A stretch of DNA of 64,000 nt from Trissonchulus latispiculum (GCA_030248195.1 JASAND010004330.1:18350-82349), one strand, 5' to 3'. Positions 35,400 through 47,139 are shown, numbered from the stretch's first letter. The notes: a model not told the origin generated them from the sequence alone. Translations and numbers: made by a program.

Positions 35400-35640
35400 T
35401 TCAAGCTTCTTCCTTTTTATTTTCATTTGGGTTCCCCCAAATCTTGCCTAACCCCCTTTTGACTTCAATCCGAGTTTTTTTCTAACTCAACTCACATCTC
35501 TCCCCCTTTTTTGGGGTTTAATCTCTACCTCCTCGATTTTTCCCGCTTTCTCTCCCATTTTTTACGTTTCTGTCTCCTCTCCCCCATTCTCTTATAGCCC
35601 GTAAGCAATCTTGTTTGTCTGTTTTCCCTTTTGTAATTTC
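35400..35640. repeat. Pyrimidine-rich tract
   Basis: The plus strand is strongly T/C-biased for about 240 bases (CTCCCCCTTTTTTGGGG, TCTCCTCTCCCCCATTC). It is followed by an AATAAA and a GGCGCC palindrome near 35757. I considered an LTR here but found no second copy. Confidence 0.45.
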
Positions 35641-36429
35641 TAATAAATCGCCAGTTGTCTAATTTATTTTATCTGACCAGCTTCGTTTACTGAACTACAT
35701 ATAATTCCTAGGTAAATGCTCCGAGGCTAGCTCGGAGTAATGTCTGGGTGGATTAGGCGCCAGCCGATCAGGCGTACCCCCAAAACTCATTCTCCCCAAA
35801 CCTGTCGACGACTGCCCGGGATTAAAAGAGAGCCGAAAGAACAATATCTTAAGGGTAGTCAGGGCTTGTGTTACATTGCGCCAGACCTCAGTATATTTGT
35901 GGTGGGGCTGTGGTTATATTCCCTTCCCTGTGCTGTGGTTCTATTCACATATTACAATATCCTCCGCCGAAATCGCCACCACAATATTCGCCGACATATT
36001 ATTTTGGAGGGGTTTCCTGGATGAGTCTGCGGTGGTTTCTGCCGATGGTTGACAATTCAGCGGCTGTAGGCAACGATTTTGGCGATTTTCAAGCCATTTC
36101 AACCGAGATTTTGGATGAGGATATGGCCAACATTGAAAGTGACGAGATTCATCAGAAACTTAATGTTAATATGTTAAATTAACTTAATTTTAAAGCTAAT
36201 GATGTTCAAGTAAGCGTTCTTTAATTGGAATAGTTATTATCTATAATATGGAATGATTTGGACTAAACCTGAGCCAATATTAACACGTTGTCTGATTCTG
36301 GGGGATCCACACAGACCTCGACGATGTCTTTACTCCTAAAATTCCAACATCTAAGATCTAACCGTATTAGAGATCAATCATGGGACACGCCTGCACAACT
36401 CCTGCACAGGTGCCGGCTAGGAAAAATGT

Positions 36430-36665
36430 ACCCCCGCGCAGAGCGCAGCAAAATTTTACCCCACACAGTAAAGCACAGCAAACTCTTATCTCGCGCAACG
36501 GAATTTTTACCCCCGCGCAGCAAAGCGCATCAAGATTGTATCCCGCGCAGTAAATTATTATCACTGCGCTGCAAAGCTTTTACCCCCGCGTCAGCAAAGC
36601 GCATACAGATTTTATCCCGCGCAACAAAATTCTTACCCCAGCGCAACAAAGCGCATTAGCATTTT
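36430..36665. repeat. CGCGCAGCAAAGCGCA minisatellite
   Basis: About six imperfect units of the form CCCCGCGCAGCAAAGCGCA followed by AT-rich TTTTA spacers. Similar words (GTGCAGTGCGCAGCAAAATC, CGCGCAGAGCAGCGCG) occur at 32535-32640, so the unit is dispersed. Confidence 0.65.
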
Positions 36666-37394
36666 AACCAGTGCAAGTAAATGGTATCAAAATTAGCGTT
36701 TTTCACATCATCTATTTTAAAATTTTTGCACCTGTGGTGTGTTTTCTTATGTTACTTTTCGAGCAATCGGCGCTTTTTGCTTTACACTCTTTTCAAAGCT
36801 TTCGCGCCTTCTCCCGCAGCTTAAAAGTTGAGTAGAGTTCGCAGTCGAGCTTAAACATACGCAGTCAAAAACCAAAATACGCAACCGAATACTCGGCAAT
36901 TGGCATTTCAAGACTGGTCTAAACTAAATTCTTGAGACAATTTACCAAAGGTTGGGATTTGGAATTTTCTGGGGCTGCCGCCCCCCAGGACCTCTGCTTA
37001 GTTGTTCCATTCTACATTGGTCGTTCCACCAGCAGCTTGCATATTTTACGTGTATGCTCTTGATTATATGCTCTTGCTTAAAATGGATAAAAAGGCTGCT
37101 ATCAGGGAAAAATAATTTTTATGTTCATACCCCCTTTTCGCCGATCAAGTTCGTTTTGTGACAACAAAAAGTTTGATCATTAGTCAACCCTCCTTTTCAA
37201 TATCCTGGATAAGCCCCAGCATATATTTAAACTTAAGAGATATTACAGCTCGACTGAGTTTTGTAAGTGGTCAAGTCATGTATTCTGTCAAGTAAAATGC
37301 TCCTTAAGCTATACCACAGTTTGATTCTATGCTGTCGCACCCAGCCCCCGCTTCCTTTATAATTTATTTCCCTGGATATCGGATTTGTGCTAAA

Positions 37395-37611
37395 TGCAAC
37401 GGTGTCCAGATGATCTTAGCTTTCGTAGTTAAATGGTTGCTGAGTGCATAGCATATCATTTAATATACGTTCCAAACCACATATGTACTGGCTGTTGCTT
37501 CAGCTAATATAACTGCTCTTACCAAGTAATGGCACAGAACTTATTACTCTTTAAATCCTTTGTAAGTACTCATGTGTGATAGTATGACTTTAGGCTTGTA
37601 AAGACGCTACA
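37395..37611 (-). repeat. 3' LTR of the TRIM
   Basis: Read on the minus strand this is the downstream LTR, immediately preceded by the polypurine tract. It starts TGTAGCGTCTTTACAAGCC and ends in CCGTTGCA. Confidence 0.92.
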
Positions 37612-37623
37612 TTTCCTCCCCCC
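37612..37623 (-). other. Polypurine tract of the TRIM
   Basis: On the minus strand GGGGGGAGGAAA directly abuts the 3' LTR, the position at which plus-strand DNA synthesis is primed. Confidence 0.85.
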
Positions 37624-37964
37624 GAACAGAAGAACACAGCACACGAAAACAATAGTGTAGAACAGGAAGAATAAGGAATAAATGGAGTAAGCAATAATAA
37701 AAATAACATCCTATAGTATTGGCTCGTGCCTGAAATATCCGGGCATGAAAAAAATACAAACTTTGAAATCATTACTCTATTTATGCCTGATACGTGGGTG
37801 TCAGATTTGAAATTAAATGGTCTTTGGTCTTCATCTGGACTGGCAAAAAGTCATAATAAATTGGCAAACTTCCGATATGTGCATAAGGCAAGGAGAAAAA
37901 GAAAGCAATAAGAATCGAGAAAATCCAAAAAAAGCCAGAAATGGAGAGGCCCATGATGTAGAGA

Positions 37965-37977
37965 GGCCGATGCACCA
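37965..37977 (-). other. tRNA primer-binding site of the TRIM
   Basis: On the minus strand, TGGTGCATCGGCC lies three bases inside the 5' LTR. It is complementary to a tRNA 3' end GGCCGATGCACCA, the end expected for many animal tRNA-Gly(GCC) genes (from memory, not searched). It fixes the element's orientation. Confidence 0.8.
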
Positions 37978-37980
37978 AAC

Positions 37981-38198
37981 TGCAACGGTGTCCAGACGAT
38001 CTTAGCTTTCGTAGTTAAATGGTTGCTGAGTGCATAGCATATCATTTAATATACGTTCCAAAACCACATATGTACTGGCTTTTGCTTCAGCTAATATAAC
38101 TACTTTTTCCAAGTAATGGCACAGATCTTATTACTCTTTAAATCCTTTATAAGTACTCATGTGTGATAGCATGACTTTAGGCTTGTAAAGACGCTACA
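37981..38198 (-). repeat. 5' LTR of the TRIM
   Basis: The upstream LTR on the minus strand, adjacent to the primer-binding site. It differs from its partner by about ten substitutions and small indels by eye. Confidence 0.92.
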
Positions 38199-38203
38199 CT
38201 AAA

Positions 38204-39185
38204 ATTTGATTATTTCGTCTTTGTTGTTTTTAACTACATTTTTTCTTAATGTTTCCCAGTTGGATTTGTTTTTGTATTTTGTGCACTGATTTTGCCAAAC
38301 CGTAATAAAGTTGCACAACCATTGCCCACTAGCAGTTTGGTTAAAATTCCACTGCATTCCGGGGCCAAACATTTGAGTGCTTCCACTAAGGATTCTCCCA
38401 GCTCATTGAGGGCTCTGTCTGACGCCCACGCCTTTCTCAACTGTTAATATTACTTGTCATTACTTCGACTTCTGAAACCTAACCATAACTTGGAGCCTTT
38501 TCGCGCGCAAGTTCAACGAGTTAAAATTAACTCTTTTCACCTCTATTCGCGCACACAGCGGGTTACCTAATTTGAATTACCGTGCAGTGGGCTCGAAGAT
38601 TGTGCAGGCTAGAGCCGAGTTCATTGCCCATCCATGTTGCAGATACAACCCTAAATTATCAAAAATTGCTATTTTTACATTTTTGGTCAACAACTAGCAA
38701 CCCAAGAAGGTAATAGCGATTTTTAAAAATCTTTTGAAAAGATCCATGAAGTTTGCTAAAATGTGCAATTTGTGGTAAAGATCGCTTAGAGATCCACCTT
38801 TTTCCGTCTGGACAAGAACGTCTACATTTTCCCCCTATCGCTGAGGAGGTTTACAAGTTTTAACGCAAGTAACGCAAGTAGAGCACACTTCATCAAGCCA
38901 AGTAAACCTGAAACGGCAGTTCGGTTTAGGGACCATGTTCCATAGTCTAAGCTATTTTACCTCTTGCACGTATTTATCTGCTGAAAGCAGCAGCTTACGG
39001 GTCTCACAGAGTACTACAATGATGCTATGGCGCAAAAACTCTTCCGCACTAAACCCCTGAGTTTATTTTTATGCATAACTTATATTGAAGTTTTCAGAGA
39101 TACAATCAGTCTATTTGATTGGAAGTTTTACGCTTTCTTGGGCTTAGGAGTCCTCTCAAAATTCCACTTTATAAATGCGTTTTAC
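38204..39185. other. No gene seen
   Basis: Short ORFs only. GTAACGCAAGTA is tandemly doubled near 38860. Nothing else noticed. Confidence 0.45.
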
Positions 39186-40789
39186 CAAGGGTACATAGTA
39201 TAAGAGTGTGCCACTATTCACACTGTATGTTATCAGAGCAAAAACTATGCTCTGTTCGCTAACGGCCCCCCCCACAAATCAGACCCTAGTGACCCCCCGC
39301 AAATCAGTACCTAGTCGAAACGGGGGTACGCTTACTAGCTCTTTGTTTATGTGCTTAAGGGGTATGGGGGGTTGCCGGGTACCAAATTTTATAGTCACCG
39401 ATTTCGCTCATTTTTGCCTATAATATACCCCCATATGTGTCCAAAAATAAGACAAATTTTTAGAGTCCAGGGTCAATCCAGTTAAGAGATATTGCAGTTC
39501 AAATCCCTACAATTTAGTATTTACGCCACTATGTCTCGCTAAGGGCTTCGAAGGCGTGTACACATAGGATGACAAAAGACTATATTATGGCCAATACATC
39601 AAATTGAAGCCTCTATCTTGGGCTATTTATTGCTGTGCAAATGACAATGATACGCTAAGCAACGAGCGAGAAACGGCGTTTGAACGATTTGATCAAGCTC
39701 CTTCCGACTGTTATTTACTTCAAACTTTAATGCGCTTTAACTTTCTCATACTGCTTTGTAGGGACTTGGTGGGAAAAGATAAAATGTTCAGGACATCGAG
39801 AGCTTCAATTTGATATAAAATTTGGCTTATTTGGAAAATTTGAAAATTTGCAATTTTTTGACTATAGGCCTCCGAGATCGCACTGGGGCATGCGTCCACA
39901 GTTAGACACCAGCAATTGCAGTGAAATTTAGCACACATTTTCCTTTCATTTACAAATATGTGCAAACTGGCACACTGAATTTGGTTGAAATAGTTCGGCT
40001 TTCATCCGACTTATGGACCATTATATCCAAAAACTTGAGAAAATTACGTATTTTGAGGCAAAACGAAACGCGGTAACCAAAAGTGTGAACTACCCACAAG
40101 TAGCAGCATGGATTTTACGTATGCAAATTGAACCTCTATTTGTGTACTGTGTTAATATCTATACGCGAAATTTGTGCAGCAAACGGTTAGTTCAGGCCAC
40201 GACGAAACATTTCTTTGTTGACGTTATTGTAAGTCAAATTTGTGCAAAAACCGGCTTCACCCAGCTTTGCAAATTTCTAGAAATTCGCTGAGCTAACGAA
40301 AAAACACCTCATATAGATATTAACACGCTACCTAGTCCGGATTAACATTTTGCCAAGCTATAGCTCGTTTGCTTTTGCACAGCGCTCAAACTTTTGGTTA
40401 CCGCGAAAGTTTCCTAACTTTTTCGTTTTCCTATGTTTAACACATGTCGGGGTCACCTTTGGAGGACTATTGTGAATGATAGGGAAACATTTGCAACAAA
40501 CACAACTGTCTTGTTTTGAGGACCTATGGGGACTACAAAATATGTGAAAATGAGAAAAATCGGAGATAGTAGAAAATTAGCGACCCCCATAAGCTGGAAA
40601 ACACAAGCAGTGTGTTGGCGAATTTTGTGTCTGCTACGAGCTCTAGAAAACAAACATAGCGCAAGAAATTCTTTGAAGTGAAGGGCCTGATTTGCGGGGG
40701 GGGGTGGGCCGTTAGCGACCAGAGCATAGTTTTTGCTCTGATAACATAGAGTGTGCCTAGTGGCACACTCTTATTATTATGTACTCTTG
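39186..40789. mobile_element. Galileo-like hairpin element, copy C, 1.6 kb
   Basis: The right end is intact (GTACTCTTG ending 40789) and the left end is degenerate (CAAGGGTACATAGTA at 39186). Mirrored blocks include AAGAGTGTGCCACT, GTTATCAGAGCAAAAACTAT, CGCTAACGGCCC, a C-run and CAAATCAG. A longer subterminal part (GATTTCGCTCATTTT at 39401 against its complement near 40545) suggests arms of several hundred bases. The right junction is supported by an uninterrupted counterpart at about 62065. A left duplication could not be matched. The interior may hold a diverged relative of the 11.8-kb foldback family. Confidence 0.75.
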
Positions 40790-42345
40790 TCATAACGAAC
40801 CAAGCCAATCTGGTGACCCATTGCCCCGTTTACATCTCTATATATACCATCCACCATTGCTATTTACCGTATTCGTCTCTTCCCAACGGTAGTTTTGGAC
40901 CGCGAAGAATTGCCACTCTTACAATTGATAATAATAGGTGATTGAAGCAAATTTTAAAAAGTGCCAAGACAACAGGCACTTAACGTTGTGATTGCTTTTG
41001 ACTTTGAGGGCTCTTCAATTCGCAGTTGTTGAAGATTTTGATATCTCTCATGTCGTTGGAATACTGACCAAAAATATGTGCATACGGGGATCCGTTATTT
41101 GAAAAACTCATTACTATTTTTAAAGATCTACTTTAAAGATTCCTACAAATCACAGTCCAGAACCATGGAAATAATTGTGCAATATAGTTGTGCAATTTAA
41201 ATTTAAAAAATTTACATTTCAATCTAGTCAATGTTAAGCATATTGGTCGTCACCTGCATATTAACCATTTCGAAAGAATAAACAATATTTTTATTAAGAT
41301 TTTGTCCCCATTATTGTTAACTACATTACCCGATGCTACTCCAGGGGTGAAGTTTAAAACTGGTTCAGTTATATTCCTTCGTCCAGTCATTTCAGTACAA
41401 AACGTAGCCACAGAAATAGCTTTGAAACTTAACATTTCAGGCATGTTACTGAATATAATGACAGATTTTTTTCGTTAGATTCTCTTCTACTTCCATGGAT
41501 GAAATAAAGCTGAATAAGTCTAACCAGGGCTGACTTGCCGTAGCAGTTGCCCCCGTTGTAGGGACAGGTGGATCTCATCTAAGCATCTTTCATACAAATC
41601 ATGTGCCCCCCTCAATTGAGGTGATGTTTCATTTCTGACTGTGGCATATAGGATCGTATCTGTCGACAATTCTACATAGCATAAGTGGACAGAACTTTTG
41701 TGGCGTCACCAGCGAATCGGCTGTAGTGAAATTAGTCAGAATGTCGCATTACATTGATCATAGCCGATAAGCTTTGTCGTGGCAATGCGAGCTATTACTC
41801 ACTCTATGGATAGCAGGTCTTTCTTTCCATTGAAATCCAACAGCTTCACTTGTGCATTCAAATGGTCATCACGAATTTGAGCTGTTGGATCCGTAGAAAC
41901 TCGTACCGTTTCATTAATCCTTTTCATCTGAAACCATCATCATTCATCTCAAAATTTTAATTATGATACATGCTATGAGCTGTAATTTGGCATGTACAGA
42001 GGCCCTATAGGCGTATCCATCTATGCCAAATTGTGAGAAATTATATCGTCTGCAAAAATTGTCAAAATCGATATATGGACATAATCGACTTTTTTGGATT
42101 TGGCTTCTATGCTCGAGAAGATCAGCCAAGTAAAAATGACACCAAATTTCTCAACATTGCATTAAGTTAAGCAAAGCAAATTAAGCAAAACGATACCAGC
42201 ACCTTAAGCAAGTACTAGGGAAAATACGTACCTGACTGGCCTTCAAATTGCATTTCAATTATAAAGGCAACGACAGATCAAATAAAAATTTACGCATAAA
42301 ATACAGACTAAAGCAATTTTATTGCGTTAAGTCGGAAAATATTGG
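40790..42345 (-). pseudogene. Inverted duplicate unit with decayed coding sequence, copy 1
   Basis: About 1.55 kb matches 59436-62068 in inverted orientation. On the minus strand it carries coding-like stretches. The first has CPYIDFDNFCRRYNFS and GYAYRASVHAKLQ (41944-42129). The next has MKRINETVRVSTDP (about 41790-41925). Last is MPEMLSFKAISVATFC (41250-41444). They are separated by stops and frameshifts, which differ from those in the other copy. A third, shorter relative is at 47140-47530. The pattern is that of a multicopy transposon-borne or duplicated gene now decayed. Family not recognised. Confidence 0.65.
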
Positions 42346-42349
42346 GCCG

Positions 42350-42426
42350 TTGGCGAGCTGAGCATAGTTTTTGCTCTGATAACATAGAGTGTGCCGATTG
42401 GCACACTCTAATATTATGTACTCTTG
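42350..42426. mobile_element. Solo right arm of a CAAGAGTAC-family element
   Basis: It runs from GGGCCGTTGGCGAGC through GCATAGTTTTTGCTCTGATA to ATTATGTACTCTTG. It matches the right arm of copy C closely, and no left arm is present nearby. Confidence 0.75.
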
Positions 42427-42528
42427 GTTTTACCAAATAGCATTATGCGTTTTCAAAAGCGCATATGCTGAGCTTCAATGCTGATCTTGTACCTTGTGAA
42501 CCCTCTATGTTTGAAATTTGAAATTTTA

Positions 42529-43200
42529 TTAAAATAGCAAGTGCAAATATTCCAGTTCCAAGTTTTTTCCATTATATAGTGCCATTTCCCTTAGCAGATA
42601 GATCATAGCAGTTTCTACGGCTTCGGATCCAATGAGAATATTATTAACGGACTCCGTAGTCAGTGCTTTAGATGGGGTTGCGAAAACAAAAAACCCACAC
42701 TTCGACTTCGTCTGTTGAGGTCCCTTAAGAACTAAGGTTAATTCTGCGCCCAAGCAATTCTTTGAGTTTGCTAGTCACCACCTGCGCTTTGTGTAACTAC
42801 TGATTCTATGTAGGCGCATGGTCGTACACCAGGAACACGTTGTCTATTTTATGGAGACGTTCCAAGGTCACGTGTTTACAGCATGACTCTCCCATATGTG
42901 CTCCACAATGCGCTAGCAATTGCCGAAAATTTGACGGATGCATTGCTCGATACAGCGTATTTGGGAAACGGTCACTGAAAATATTAATCAAAAGAAAAAT
43001 ATAATCGTTGGCCATTAGCACATCTTTTTCATTAAAAAGGCCAATGATGTTTTCAGATATTGATGGAATAGTTGTTGCTTCCGCACCAACAGCGTAGAAA
43101 CCATCATGATCTTTCTTACAGGCAGTTTGTTAACTTCCGATAAAAGCGTTTGCTTCCAGACATCACAGGCTGCCCTTAAAATGAATAAGGAATAAGACAA
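42529..43200 (-). pseudogene. Decayed protein-coding stretch, unknown family
   Basis: Three adjacent minus-strand frames (43200-43015, 43021-42806, 42753-42529) look protein-like rather than random. They carry CDVWKQTLLSEVNKLPV, then FPNTLYRAMHPSNFRQLL and CGAHMGESCCKHVTLERLH, then TESVNNILIGSEAVETAMIY and MALYNGKNLELEYL. They follow each other in order with frame changes or stops between, as in a decayed gene or one with small introns. The neighbourhood of multicopy remnants suggests a transposon origin. I cannot name the protein. Confidence 0.45.
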
Positions 43201-45000
43201 TGAATACTCTCTTAAAAGTTCCAGTGGAAACTACATGGAATTACTTCTGTAGATAGTAGTAAAGGCTTGTAGTTTCACGAGAGATACCTTACGTATTTCA
43301 GGTTAGACAACCATTTATTATAAAAGCGTCCAGTAGTTTGTATTTATTTACAGATCCATTCATGAGATATTACTCAATACACTGATAATTTACTCCGTGT
43401 ATAAGGGTTACAGAAATCAGAGCTTTTGAAAAATAAAACTATTAAATTTTTTCAAATTTTTAGTTTCAAAAGCTCCTGGGTGAATTTTTCGCCGCGGCGC
43501 TCCCTGTCCTCCCTGTCGGAACTGTGTTGGGGGCGGCCGCCTCCTCACTGCATTTGCCCGACTGAGCCAACAGATCAACTTTCAAACGTGCTTCCTTATC
43601 ACATAATAACGATACAGCGCTAATATGTCGAATACATAAACCAGGTTCCATATACAAGGTTTAGAAATTTAAGACAAATCTGAAAAATTTTATGTTTCCA
43701 GCTTTGTGATTGAAGTCCACTTAAACAATGGCCAACATTGGACCAATAATCATTCTATCTCAGTATCTCAGTCTCGACATTCACAGAAACATGAGATTTT
43801 GCACACGTATTTTTCTCAAATATAGCCATACCTTGTACCCATCACGGGGAAGCAATGTTGGCATTCATGTTGTGTGAAGTTTTGGACAACGTTAGGTTGG
43901 GGAGGCTCACACGGCGTTACATAACCTGTCAAACTAGTCAACCATTTGCTGTGTGTTTGATTCCCACCTGACCTAATTTTCACTTCAATTTTTATTTCAT
44001 TCATTTTGTTACTAAAAGAATTTTGCATTAAACCTACTAGCACTATTATATGGCAAAAGACTAGCTAGTTGTTCCAACATCGAACGTTTAGGTAAGCAAG
44101 ACGCAAGCAAGCTCGCAAGACTTAGCATGCAACGAGGATGGTTCCCATTTTAAACTCTGTTTATATGTTGGGTGGTCGTCTCAGGTGACAGTTTTCAAAA
44201 ACTTCAAAGTCCTAAAAAATTTACAATGAATCAAGCTTATGCATATTCTAGCTCAGTTTTGGACTTTCTTCAAGAAGAAGGCAATTAAAATCCTGTATCG
44301 CTTATGCAGAAAGTCATCCCGAAAGGTTCGCAAAAGGTGGCAGCGTCACCTGAGACAGTCACATATGTTGCACAAGTAGTTCGTTCGTACGGATAAACAT
44401 TCCGAAGGCGTAGACAGTGTGATATCGCGGATAGTATTGGAAACAACGACTGTGTGTTAACGATTCAACGCCTACACACACTTCTTTTTAGGTTGTATTT
44501 GAGGTTAACACACACATGCTTCTTAGATTTTATTGTGCAGTAAATTCGTTCAGTTTATAAGAAATAAGTAACAAAGCAACTTCAAAAATACTATAATCTT
44601 TGACAACCATGTCGACAAATCTTCTCAACATCAGAACAGAGCTTTTGTTTGCGAGCATTTGCAGTGCAAATTTTTTTATTGGATAGTCAAGATATAGTGA
44701 CATTGACCATTGACCATAATACCGATTAATTTCAATGAACGTTGTCTAATCTTAAAACAATATACAATCTTAAACCTGCCCATAGTAATGCGTTCTAGTT
44801 CAGATTTGACGCCCTTTAAAGACAGAAGACGAAAAGCTGTCAGATGTTACTGATAATACTATTGATTTGCACTGGATTCTGTCATTTGCGTTTTTGGTTT
44901 GGTTCGACTGCAAACTGTGTTTTGAACAATTTTAGCATGTTGCTTACATTTCACAGTAACACTCGTGCAAATGTTTTAGGAAATCTTGTGTCCACAATAA
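43201..45000. other. No gene seen
   Basis: Only short ORFs. A B-box-like GTTTGATTCCCACCTGACC at about 43957 is the one tRNA-like word. Confidence 0.4.
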
Positions 45001-45007
45001 CTTTGCA

Positions 45008-46025
45008 GGTCAGACAAAATAAACGTGTTGCCAGCTCACTTCCGTGCTCCTTGACACTGTGCCACTTTAAATCAGCAATTCTTCCACTGAGGTTCTACTG
45101 GCTGTAGTAGAAAGAGCTCGCGGACTGAATATTCGCACATTCTTTTTCTGAAAACATGGACAACCAGCATGGGGGGGTTATGATATTTCGATTGAAATTT
45201 GTGATCTACTTTTGTTGAATCACAGCAGTAATCGTAAAACAATAAATAACAGCTTGGATTTTATACACTGTAGTATATGCTAGCAAGCTTCGTCTACAAA
45301 ATCCTCAAAGCTACACCAAATTGATCCAAGTGCACCATTGAACATCAGAAAATTACAACCAGCTATTTCCATGACTAATATGTTGAGTTAGCGACTATAA
45401 TACTGCTTCTGGTAGCCCATACCGAGCGAGATGAACAAGACAAACAGGCCTACCTTTAGTCGGAACTTTTAAACGAACTCTGGACTCACATGTCTTCTTA
45501 CGTTCGGCATATTCGATTGAAAAAATGGTTGTTGTGTGAGCAAATGAGAAGAGGTAGTAATATCCACAAAATTAACACTTTCGCAAGTGTTGTTATTTGT
45601 TATACAACATTTTGCAGGTCAAACAAAATAAACTGCCAGCTCGATTCCATGCTGCTTGGAACAGTGAGTCTTTAAACCAGCAACTCTTCTGCTGAAGTCG
45701 TGCTGAATGTATTGGAAAGAGCACTGCGCTACCGGACACCGGTTGTCCGCACTCTCTCGTTTGGAAAACTAGACACCCAATAAGGGAGGGTCGACATAGT
45801 TTGGGTCGAATAGAGATCTTGATATCTGATCACTGTTATCGCTTTTCTTGATGACTGCAGTAATCTGAAAACAATAAATGACAGCTGGATTATTTTACAC
45901 TGAAGTATATATATATATATGCTAGCAGGCTTCCTCTACAAAGTCCTCAAAGCTATACTAAATTGACCCAGGTGCACTGTTGAACTTCAGAAAATTACAA
46001 CCCGCTGTTCACAAATTTTGATTAG
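45008..46025. repeat. Direct duplication, two diverged copies about 590 bp apart
   Basis: Segment 45008-45420 recurs at 45595-46025. Shared blocks in order are GCAGGTCAxACAAAATAAAC, AACAATAAATxACAGCTxGG, TATGCTAGCAxGCTTCxTCT and CAGAAAATTACAACCxGCT. The following part (ACTCACATGTCTTCTTxCGT, GGCATATTCGATTGAAA at 45485) recurs at 46975. No intact coding frame. Confidence 0.75.
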
Positions 46026-46072
46026 CGACTAACACTGTTTCCAAGAGTCCATAATTTATTCCCTAATATTAT

Positions 46073-46735
46073 AGAAGAAGAGTAAGCCACTAGAGGGCTT
46101 GTCTTCTTGGCATTGCCTAACGGTACTCCGACCACAATACGCTAATGTTCCCCCGTTTGGTGGGGGGGGTCGACAAGCATACCCCCTCCCCGTTTGGTGG
46201 GGGGGTAGGCAAAAGGGGTCCCCGTTTGGTGGGGGGGGGTATGCAAAAGGGGTTCCCGTTTGGTGGGGGGGTAGGCAGAATGGGGTCCCCGTTTGGGGGG
46301 GGGGTCGCCAAGTCAGGCTAAGATTGAATGAATCTGATTGGCTGTTGGCGACCCCCCAAACCCCCCAAACCCAAACCCACCAAACGGGGACCCCTTTTGC
46401 ATACCCCCCCACCAAACGGGGACCTCTCTTTGCTACCCCCCCCCCCACCAAACGGGGACCCTTTTGCGAATAGAACAAAAACTACCGTAATCCTCTGCTC
46501 TACCCCCCCCCCCACCAAACGGGGAGGGGGTCTCTGCAATCTGATTGGCTGTTGGCTACCCCCCACCAAACGGGGACCTCTTTTCTGCTACCCCCCCCCC
46601 ACCAAACGGAGGGGGGGTATGCTTTGTCAAAGAGAGCTACCCCCCAACCAAACGGGGGAACATTCGCGTTTTGTGGTCGGAGCACCGTTACGCAATGCCA
46701 AGAAGAGGAGCCCTCTAGTGGCTTACTCTTCTTCT
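46073..46735. mobile_element. Foldback element built of CCCCGTTTGGTGGGGGG units
   Basis: Outer arms start AGAAGAAGAGTAAGCCACTA (46073) and mirror to 46735, continuing through CTTGGCATTGC, ACGGT and TCCGACCACAA. Inside are about four plus-orientation and five inverted units of CCCCGTTTGGTGGGGGGGT on either side of a short AT-rich centre with GATTGGCTGTTGG repeated. Each unit is itself a small hairpin, so the element is a palindrome of palindromes. ORFs on both strands are artefacts. No clear target duplication. Confidence 0.85.
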
Positions 46736-47139
46736 TATATATAGTGCAATTATGCACTCTAACTGTTTCTTATAACACAGACCGAGCGCTTTTAGACGAA
46801 CAAGACGAACAGACTGTAGGAAAGCTCTTGCTTAGAACTGATTACTGATCGGATGTTTGAGCACTATATAAATGTGCTGTATAGCAATCAAAGATCAGTT
46901 GATCAGTCTTGCTAGTAGGATACGCAAGATACAATACAGACCAACATTTATACAATCCTTCTAAACGAACTCTGAACTCACATGTCTTCTTGCGTTCGGC
47001 ATATTCGATTGAAAGAAAGGGATGTCGTATGAATAACTGAGAAGAAGTAGTTTACACTACAGCACAGGATGCAATCTATGAAGAAGATATTAACCGTCGG
47101 AAACGCCGCATGAACCGAGTCAGGGCTGACCTGAGCTGT

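Larger units (their letters stand above)
31100..37389. other. Mostly unassigned DNA
   Basis: No gene is supported. Contents noted separately: a tRNA-like stretch at 31617, a transposon-like repeat at 33655, a pyrimidine-rich tract at 35400 and a minisatellite at 36430. The ORF at 35868-36182 ends in an acidic stretch (STEILDEDMANIESDEI) that could be an exon fragment, but I found no decisive splice sites. Confidence 0.4.
37395..38198 (-). mobile_element. TRIM: miniature LTR retrotransposon, complete
   Basis: Two near-identical direct repeats of 217-218 bp (37395-37611 and 37981-38198), both starting TG and ending CA, bound 369 bp of internal sequence. The whole is flanked by a 5-bp duplication, CTAAA (37390-37394 and 38199-38203). 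On the minus strand the internal region opens with a primer-binding site and closes with a polypurine tract against the other LTR. No gag or pol is present, and its length is that of a TRIM. It would need enzymes from an autonomous LTR element. The few differences between the LTRs show that it is not brand new. Confidence 0.93.

Noticed and set aside
35400..35780. Possible LTR with poly(A) signal and a primer-binding-like GGCGCC
   Set aside because: No second LTR copy, no flanking duplication and no gag/pol frame nearby.
41780..41800. Apparent splice donor GTGAGTAA after a coding stretch
   Set aside because: The third copy at 47.4 kb reads through this position (GAG AGG GTG ATG), so the GTGAGT looks like sequence drift around a stop rather than a real intron.
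46056..46848. Several 80-140 codon Pro/Gly-rich ORFs on both strands
   Set aside because: They translate the CCCCGTTTGGTGGGGGG units of a foldback element; all frames are open because of composition.
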